Assembly (NCBI GenBank): GCA_000824785.1 | Contig: CCNB01000002.1 | Location: forward strand, 59,384-123,383 | Direction: 5' to 3' | Origin: Mesorhizobium plurifarium | Lineage (GTDB): Bacteria; Pseudomonadota; Alphaproteobacteria; Rhizobiales; Rhizobiaceae | DNA: 64,000 nt | Shown: piece by piece, positions 59,972 to 64,000 of the stretch | Numbering within the stretch: the stretch's first letter is position 1 | Layout: the number at the start of each line of letters is the position of its first letter | Notes under the pieces: model-generated | What the model saw: only the letters and a program-made list of their open reading frames with translations | The model's database searches: none | Told to the model about the DNA's origin: nothing | Made by a program: the position numbers and the translations under genes

Positions 59972-60015
59972 GCAATTCCAGGAAAAGTGTTCAGCGGTTT
60001 TCCGTCCGGAATTGC
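59972..60015. repeat. Short palindromic intergenic repeat (family 2)
   Basis: Ends GCAATTCC (59972-59979) and GGAATTGC (60008-60015) with an inner GGAAAAGTG and CGGTTTTCC. The first 14 bases recur at the window end (63987-64000). A dispersed rhizobial repeat similar in design to the one at 54810. Confidence 0.8.
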
Positions 60016-60042
60016 GAAAACTAACATTTATAGGAGGCGAAG

Positions 60043-60546
60043 ATGTCACCGGCAGTGATCTTCAACATCCACCTCGCGCTGGGCTACGTGCCCTGGCTGC
60101 TTTGCTTCGCCGCCTATATCTGGCCGAAGCTCAAATCGATGGAGCCGATAGAGGCGCAGCGCGCGATCGCAGCGCTGCACAGCTTCCGCTTCTTCGGGCT
60201 TGTTTTTCTTATCCCGGGCGTCACCGGGCCGGACCTGTCAGCCGGCTTCGCAGGCTTCGCCGCCTATGGCGATTTCGCCACCGGCCTGCTCGCCATGCTG
60301 GCGCTGCTTGGCGTGAGGCGGCCCACGATCTTCTGGCCGCTCGTCGTCGCCTTCAATGTCGTGGGCGTGGTTGACCTTGTCGGCGATTACTATCACGGCG
60401 TCGTGCTCGACCTTCCGGGACAGGCCGGACAGCTGGGCGCCACTTACGCGATCCCCATCATCTACGTGCCGCTTTTGATGATCACGCATGTCGCGGCCTT
60501 CTATCTGTTGGCGCGTTCCAGGCGCCGTCAGCTGGCCGCGGCTTAA
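60043..60546 (+). CDS. Hypothetical four-helix membrane protein
   Basis: A 167-residue protein with about five hydrophobic segments (LGYVPWLLCFAAYIWP, FFGLVFLIPGVTG, FATGLLAMLALLGV, IFWPLVVAFNVVGVVDLVGD, IPIIYVPLLMITHVAAFYLL). No catalytic motif is evident. TAGGAGGCG precedes the ATG. It may be co-transcribed with the methyltransferase. Similar small membrane proteins occur in Rhizobiales without known function. Confidence 0.75.
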   Translation: MSPAVIFNIHLALGYVPWLLCFAAYIWPKLKSMEPIEAQRAIAALHSFRFFGLVFLIPGVTGPDLSAGFAGFAAYGDFATGLLAMLALLGVRRPTIFWPLVVAFNVVGVVDLVGDYYHGVVLDLPGQAGQLGATYAIPIIYVPLLMITHVAAFYLLARSRRRQLAAA

Positions 60547-61082
60547 TACATGGGCGTCGCCATGTGCTTGGGCGCCGGCCACTCGCTCGTGATCTCCGGC
60601 TGCACCGGCCGTTCGAGATAAGTCGACAGCACGACATAACTGCGCGTCGAGGTCACGCCGGGCGTATCGTAGAGTCGGGCCAGCAGGCCTTCCAGCGCCC
60701 GCGTGTCCTCGGTGCGGACCTTGAGCAGCATGCAGGTGTCGCCGGCGACCGTGTGGATCTCCTCGACTTCCGGATATTTGGAGACCGCCATCAGCTCCGG
60801 CGTCTTGCCCCAGCCCCTGGTGTCGATATGCACGAAGGCAAGCAGCGGCTTCTTCACCGCCCTCGGATCGATGATCGCCGATGTGGCGCGAATGGCGCCG
60901 CTGCGCTTCAGCCGCTTGACCCGCTCATGCGCCGCCGGCGGCGACAGGCCGACGCGCTCGCCGAGCTCGGCATAGCTGATGGTCGCGTCCTCGACGAGAA
61001 CGCCTAATATCTTTCGGTCGATCGGGTCGATCTCGCGGGCTGGATGCTTGTTCCGCTGAACATCATCTGTTTCTGCGTCCAT
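60543..61082 (-). CDS. Lrp/AsnC-family transcriptional regulator
   Basis: A 179-residue regulator with an AsnC-type HTH (IDPIDRKILGVLVEDATISY, AELGERVGLSPPAAHERVKR) and a RAM effector domain (PEVEEIHTVAGDTCMLLKVR). It has a somewhat long N-terminus. The ATG at 61082 is preferred because GGAGAA lies nine bases before it; the in-frame ATG at 61121 has none. It is divergent from an MFS gene and probably controls it. It overlaps the end of the membrane-protein gene by four bases in tail-to-tail order. Confidence 0.92.
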   Translation of the reverse strand: MDAETDDVQRNKHPAREIDPIDRKILGVLVEDATISYAELGERVGLSPPAAHERVKRLKRSGAIRATSAIIDPRAVKKPLLAFVHIDTRGWGKTPELMAVSKYPEVEEIHTVAGDTCMLLKVRTEDTRALEGLLARLYDTPGVTSTRSYVVLSTYLERPVQPEITSEWPAPKHMATPMY

Positions 61083-61104
61083 ATGGAAATTCTCCGTTGA
61101 TGCG

Positions 61105-61115
61105 GAATTTAATTC
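61105..61115. promoter_or_regulatory. Candidate Lrp-type operator
   Basis: GAATTTAATTC, an AT-rich 11-base palindrome, lies in the short region between the divergent Lrp and MFS genes. AT-rich imperfect palindromes are typical Lrp/AsnC sites. Confidence 0.4.
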
Positions 61116-61130
61116 GGCCATTATGATGAT

Positions 61131-62315
61131 ATGTCGAACACCAATCAACCAGCAATCATAACCGAGGCGCCCCGCGCTCCGATCCCGGCCGCCGCCTACC
61201 TGCTGACCGGCTGCATCGCCGTCATCGGCTCCAATTCGCTGGTTCTGGGACCGATCGCGCCGGCCGTCGCGACATCGTTCGGCGCCAGCGTGCCGGCGGT
61301 GATGACGGCTGCCGCGGCCTTCGGCCTCGGCACGTCGGCCAGCGCGCTTTTCCTGGCTCGCTACATCGACCGGATCGGCGCGCGCCGCATGCTGCAGGGA
61401 GCCTTGCTGTTGCTGGCGGCAGCATTGGTCGCCAGTGCCCTCGCGCCGACGGTAATGGCGCTTGTGGCATCTCAGCTCGTTGCCGGCGCCGCCGCCGGCA
61501 TCGCCATGCCGGCGATCTATGCCAGCTCGGCGGCGATCGCGCCGCCCGGCCGCGAGAGCAGCACCATCGGCGTCGTGCTGACCGGCTGGACGCTTTCGAT
61601 GGTCGCCGGCGTCTCGCTCTCGGCGGTGCTCGCCGATCTGATCCACTGGCGCGCTGTTTTCGCGGCTGTCGCGCTTCTCGCGGGAACGGCTGTTGCCGGC
61701 CTGGCGATCAGTTCGCTGCACGACACCAGGAAAAGCGGCCCCGCACCGTCGCCGCTCGGCGCGCTCGCCGTTGCCGGCATCGTCCCGCTGCTTATCGCCT
61801 GCGGCGCCTTCATGACCGCCTTCTACGGCGTCTACGGCTATCTCGGCGATCATCTCCATGAAGCTCTTGGCGAGCCGGTCAGCGCCAACGGCCTGGCGGC
61901 CATCGCGTATGGCCTCGGCTTCGGCGCGGCGGCTCTGCTCGACGGCGTCATAGACCGGCTCGGCGCTCGCCGCGTCATGCCCTTCGCCTATCTGCTGGTC
62001 GCCGCTGTCTATGTCGCGATTGCCCTGACGAGCACCGGCTTCGGCCTGCTGATCGCCACGATCGCCGTCTGGGGCCTTGCGAACCATTTCGGACTGAACG
62101 TGCTGGTCATGCGCCTCACCGCGCTCGATCCCTCGCGGCGCGGCACCATCATGGGCCTGAACAGCGCGGTCACCTATCTCGCCGTCACCGTCGGCACCGC
62201 AGGCTTCGGCCCGCTCTACACGAGCCTCGGCTTCGCCAATTGCGCGCTGATCGCGGCCGGGCTGATGCTGGTGGCGGCGGGCGCAGCAGCGTGGCGTTCA
62301 TCCGCCCGGCAATAG
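61131..62315 (+). CDS. MFS efflux-type transporter
   Basis: A 394-residue major facilitator with twelve hydrophobic segments. The loop 2-3 motif is FLARYIDRIGARRMLQGALL, and WTLSMVAGVSLSAVLAD in helix 5 is typical of drug/arabinose-type H+ antiporters. It is divergent from an Lrp/AsnC regulator, so it may export an amino acid or a related metabolite, as is seen for other Lrp-linked exporters. Confidence 0.9.
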   Translation: MSNTNQPAIITEAPRAPIPAAAYLLTGCIAVIGSNSLVLGPIAPAVATSFGASVPAVMTAAAAFGLGTSASALFLARYIDRIGARRMLQGALLLLAAALVASALAPTVMALVASQLVAGAAAGIAMPAIYASSAAIAPPGRESSTIGVVLTGWTLSMVAGVSLSAVLADLIHWRAVFAAVALLAGTAVAGLAISSLHDTRKSGPAPSPLGALAVAGIVPLLIACGAFMTAFYGVYGYLGDHLHEALGEPVSANGLAAIAYGLGFGAAALLDGVIDRLGARRVMPFAYLLVAAVYVAIALTSTGFGLLIATIAVWGLANHFGLNVLVMRLTALDPSRRGTIMGLNSAVTYLAVTVGTAGFGPLYTSLGFANCALIAAGLMLVAAGAAAWRSSARQ

Positions 62316-62374
62316 GCTTGCATCTGCGTTCGCACCTTCGCTAAGGCTGGCTTCCGAACCGGAGCGGAAGCGCG

Positions 62375-62797
62375 ATGAAGACGAGCCTCGAGATCACCGC
62401 CGAGCCCTTGCCGCAGGACCTCGCTTTCCTGAGCGGGAGCCTCACCGCCTTCAACGATGCCGATGTCGGCGCCTCGGGCCGAAAGCCGCTGGCGGTTTTC
62501 GTGCGCGACGAGCATGGCGCCCTCGTTGCCGGCATTTCCGGCTACACTGCCTGGGGCTGGCTCTATGTGCAGTGGCTGTGGGTCGACGAAAGGCTGCGCG
62601 GCCGGCGCACAGCCGCCGGCATGCTCGACGCCGCCGAACGGGAGGCCATCGAGCGCGGCTGCCATGGCGCCTGGATCGACACCTTCAATCCCACGGCCGA
62701 GAAAGTCTACCGGCGGCAAGGCTACACGCCGTTCGGCAAGCTGCCTGACTTTCCGGCCGGCCGCAGCCGCGTCTTCCTGCAGAAAAAGCTGCCTTAA
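62375..62797 (+). CDS. GNAT-family N-acetyltransferase
   Basis: A 140-residue GNAT protein with the acetyl-CoA-binding region [20 protein letters not shown] (QxxGxG-type loop) and the C-terminal helix and strand [20 protein letters not shown]. Its stop codon overlaps that of the convergent anmK gene. Substrate unknown. Confidence 0.9.
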   Translation: MKTSLEITAEPLPQDLAFLSGSLTAFNDADVGASGRKPLAVFVRDEHGALVAGISGYTAWGWLYVQWLWVDERLRGRRTAAGMLDAAEREAIERGCHGAWIDTFNPTAEKVYRRQGYTPFGKLPDFPAGRSRVFLQKKLP

Positions 62798-63909
62798 CCG
62801 GCGAGCTTTCCGCCACGCATCGGCTCTGGCGCGCCTGTGGTGCTCGGAAAGCTGATCGGCAGGCCGCGCAGCACGCGCACGGCGAGGAAAGCAAAACATT
62901 CCGCCTCCACCGCGTCGCCCTTCCATCCAAGCGTCTCGGCCTGCACGACCTCGACGCCGGCGCGGCTTTCGAGCATCGCCATCATCGTCGGATTGTGGCG
63001 GCCGCCGCCGCTGACCGCCAGCCGCTTCGGCCGGCGCGGCAATAGGTCGAGCGCCTTGCCGACGGCCGACACCGTGAAGGCCGTCAGCGTCGCCGCGCCG
63101 TCTTCGGGTCCGAGTCCTTCGGCCATCGCCGCGGTGAAGTCGAAGCGGTCGAGCGATTTCGGATAAGGCTTCGTCAGGTACGGATGCTGCAAGAGCCTGA
63201 CGAGCCGTTCCTCGTCGACCTTGCCGGCGGCCGCCAGCCTGCCGTCGCGGTCCATCTCGCCGAGGCCCTTCGCCTTGATGAAATCATTGACCGGCGCATT
63301 GGCCGGCCCGGTGTCGAAGGCGACGATATCGCCCTTGCCGTCCCACCAGGTGATGTTGCCGACGCCGCCGAGATTGAGCACGGCGGTATCGCCGCTGACG
63401 TCGGCCGCCTTGAGCAGCGCCGCATGATAGGCGGCCGCCAAAGGCGCGCCTTGCCCGCCAGCCGCGACATCGGCCGAGCGGAAATCATAGGCGACCTTGG
63501 TGCCGAGCAGCGAGGCCATCAGTTCGCCGTCACCAAGCTGGCGTGTGCGGCCGATCCGTCCCGGCTGCGGCGCGCGGTGGAGCACCGTCTGGCCGTGGAA
63601 GCCTACGATGCCGATATCGGCCATGCTCATGCCTTGGCTCTCGACCAGATCCTTGACCGCCGCCGATTGCGCCCGCGTCAGCGCCTCCTCCGCCTCGCGG
63701 AAGATCGCCGGCTCCGGTCCCTCGAAATTCCAGGCGCGCGCCTGGCGCAGCGTCTCTTCGAGCAGGGCGCGGATCGATCGCGGGTAGGGGGCCAGCGTGT
63801 ACGTGCCGGTGTCGGCGATGCGCTCGCCGTCCGTCTTGATCAGCGCCACGTCGATATTGCCGTCGAGCACCGTGCCGGTCATCAGGCCGACGGCCCAGAT
63901 TGGTTCCAT
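62794..63909 (-). CDS. anmK: Anhydro-N-acetylmuramic acid kinase
   Basis: A 371-residue AnmK of the ASKHA kinase fold, which converts 1,6-anhydro-MurNAc to MurNAc-6-phosphate in cell-wall recycling. The family blocks are [19 protein letters not shown] near the N-terminus, [43 protein letters not shown] with [13 protein letters not shown], and [12 protein letters not shown]. The ATG at 63909 (MEPIWAVG) is preferred over one at 63939. The upstream neighbour lies outside the window. Confidence 0.94.
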   Translation of the reverse strand: MEPIWAVGLMTGTVLDGNIDVALIKTDGERIADTGTYTLAPYPRSIRALLEETLRQARAWNFEGPEPAIFREAEEALTRAQSAAVKDLVESQGMSMADIGIVGFHGQTVLHRAPQPGRIGRTRQLGDGELMASLLGTKVAYDFRSADVAAGGQGAPLAAAYHAALLKAADVSGDTAVLNLGGVGNITWWDGKGDIVAFDTGPANAPVNDFIKAKGLGEMDRDGRLAAAGKVDEERLVRLLQHPYLTKPYPKSLDRFDFTAAMAEGLGPEDGAATLTAFTVSAVGKALDLLPRRPKRLAVSGGGRHNPTMMAMLESRAGVEVVQAETLGWKGDAVEAECFAFLAVRVLRGLPISFPSTTGAPEPMRGGKLAG

Positions 63910-63986
63910 GATCTTGTCCCCGAATCGTCGTCCAACCACGTGTCGGACGGATCGGCGTGGCAGGCAAGTCTTTCACCGCGCCTAGA

Positions 63987-64000
63987 GCAATTCCAGGAAA
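63987..64000. repeat. Truncated copy of the family-2 intergenic repeat
   Basis: GCAATTCCAGGAAA at the window edge is identical to 59972-59985, so another copy of the repeat evidently continues beyond the window, upstream of anmK. Confidence 0.75.

Noticed and set aside
60543..62087. Open frame of about 514 codons antisense to the MFS gene
   Set aside because: Only its 3' third encodes a recognisable protein (Lrp/AsnC). The rest is low-complexity Arg/Asp/Gly-rich text typical of antisense frames in GC-rich genes, and it overlaps a clear MFS transporter.
1..64000. CRISPR arrays, transposases and prophage structural genes
   Set aside because: No regularly spaced repeats, no transposase motif and no capsid or tail genes were seen. 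The RNNNPGN module and holin-like protein alone do not make a prophage.

Overview
The window looks like a chromosomal segment of a high-GC alphaproteobacterium of the Rhizobiales, most likely a Mesorhizobium or close relative. The evidence is a rhizobial-type traG/trb conjugation operon, a Ros/MucR regulator, a LuxR/LuxI pair, several ABC-driven catabolic operons, and short palindromic repeats of the RIME type found between genes in rhizobia. This assignment is an inference from gene content. No rRNA, tRNA, CRISPR array, insertion sequence, integrase or relaxase was recognised.

Layout. (1) 27-9647 is accessory DNA. It holds a Fic toxin with a VbhA-like antitoxin, a membrane protein, a LuxR/LuxI quorum-sensing pair with a lux-box-like palindrome, and a co-directional row of seven genes: an S53 (sedolisin) peptidase, a single-pass membrane protein, a two-domain putative cell-wall/cysteine hydrolase, an SGNH hydrolase, a lipoprotein, a small holin-like membrane protein and another single-pass protein. 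(2) 9942-21852 is a mating-pair-formation type IV secretion system: traG (coupling protein), a ribbon-helix-helix gene, trbBCDEJLFGI and a DUF2274 gene. No trbK or trbH is visible. Together with the quorum-sensing genes this is probably part of an integrative conjugative element. (3) 21947-24648 looks like the ragged edge of that element: a small hypothetical gene, a MucR paralogue lacking its zinc cysteines, an AT-rich stretch with inverted and direct repeats, an SDR gene and a chimeric frameshifted pseudogene.

(4) 25036-29769 is a redox/detoxification group behind an AraC-type regulator: nitroreductase, AhpD-like protein, azoreductase, DUF3788 protein and quinone-oxidoreductase-like protein. 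(5) 30159-45686 appears to be one regulon under a HutC-type GntR repressor. A thiolase is divergent from an operon of acetoacetyl-CoA synthetase, a thiolase-fold protein without catalytic Cys/His, a DUF35-MaoC fusion, an MFS transporter and the GntR gene. A second operon follows with SDR, class II aldolase, a complete sugar ABC importer, PfkB kinase and a second SDR. The same palindrome (TGGTTATAACCA) lies at both promoters, so acyl-CoA and sugar catabolism seem to be jointly controlled.

(6) 45706-49127 has an aromatic ammonia-lyase homologue without the MIO-forming serine, then an ECF41 sigma factor with its carboxymuconolactone-decarboxylase partner and a matching promoter. (7) 49302-55718 is a Liv-type ABC transporter with an Asp/Glu/hydantoin racemase and an FCD-type GntR regulator. 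(8) 55767-63909 is chromosomal backbone: SDR/HTH divergent pair, an FRP-like small protein, LysR regulator, methyltransferase, membrane protein, Lrp/MFS divergent pair, GNAT acetyltransferase and anhydro-MurNAc kinase.

The best candidates for something undescribed are the quorum-sensing-linked hydrolase/holin-like row (1946-9647), the aldolase-like DUF35-MaoC module co-regulated with a sugar importer (31378-45686), and the MIO-less ammonia-lyase homologue.
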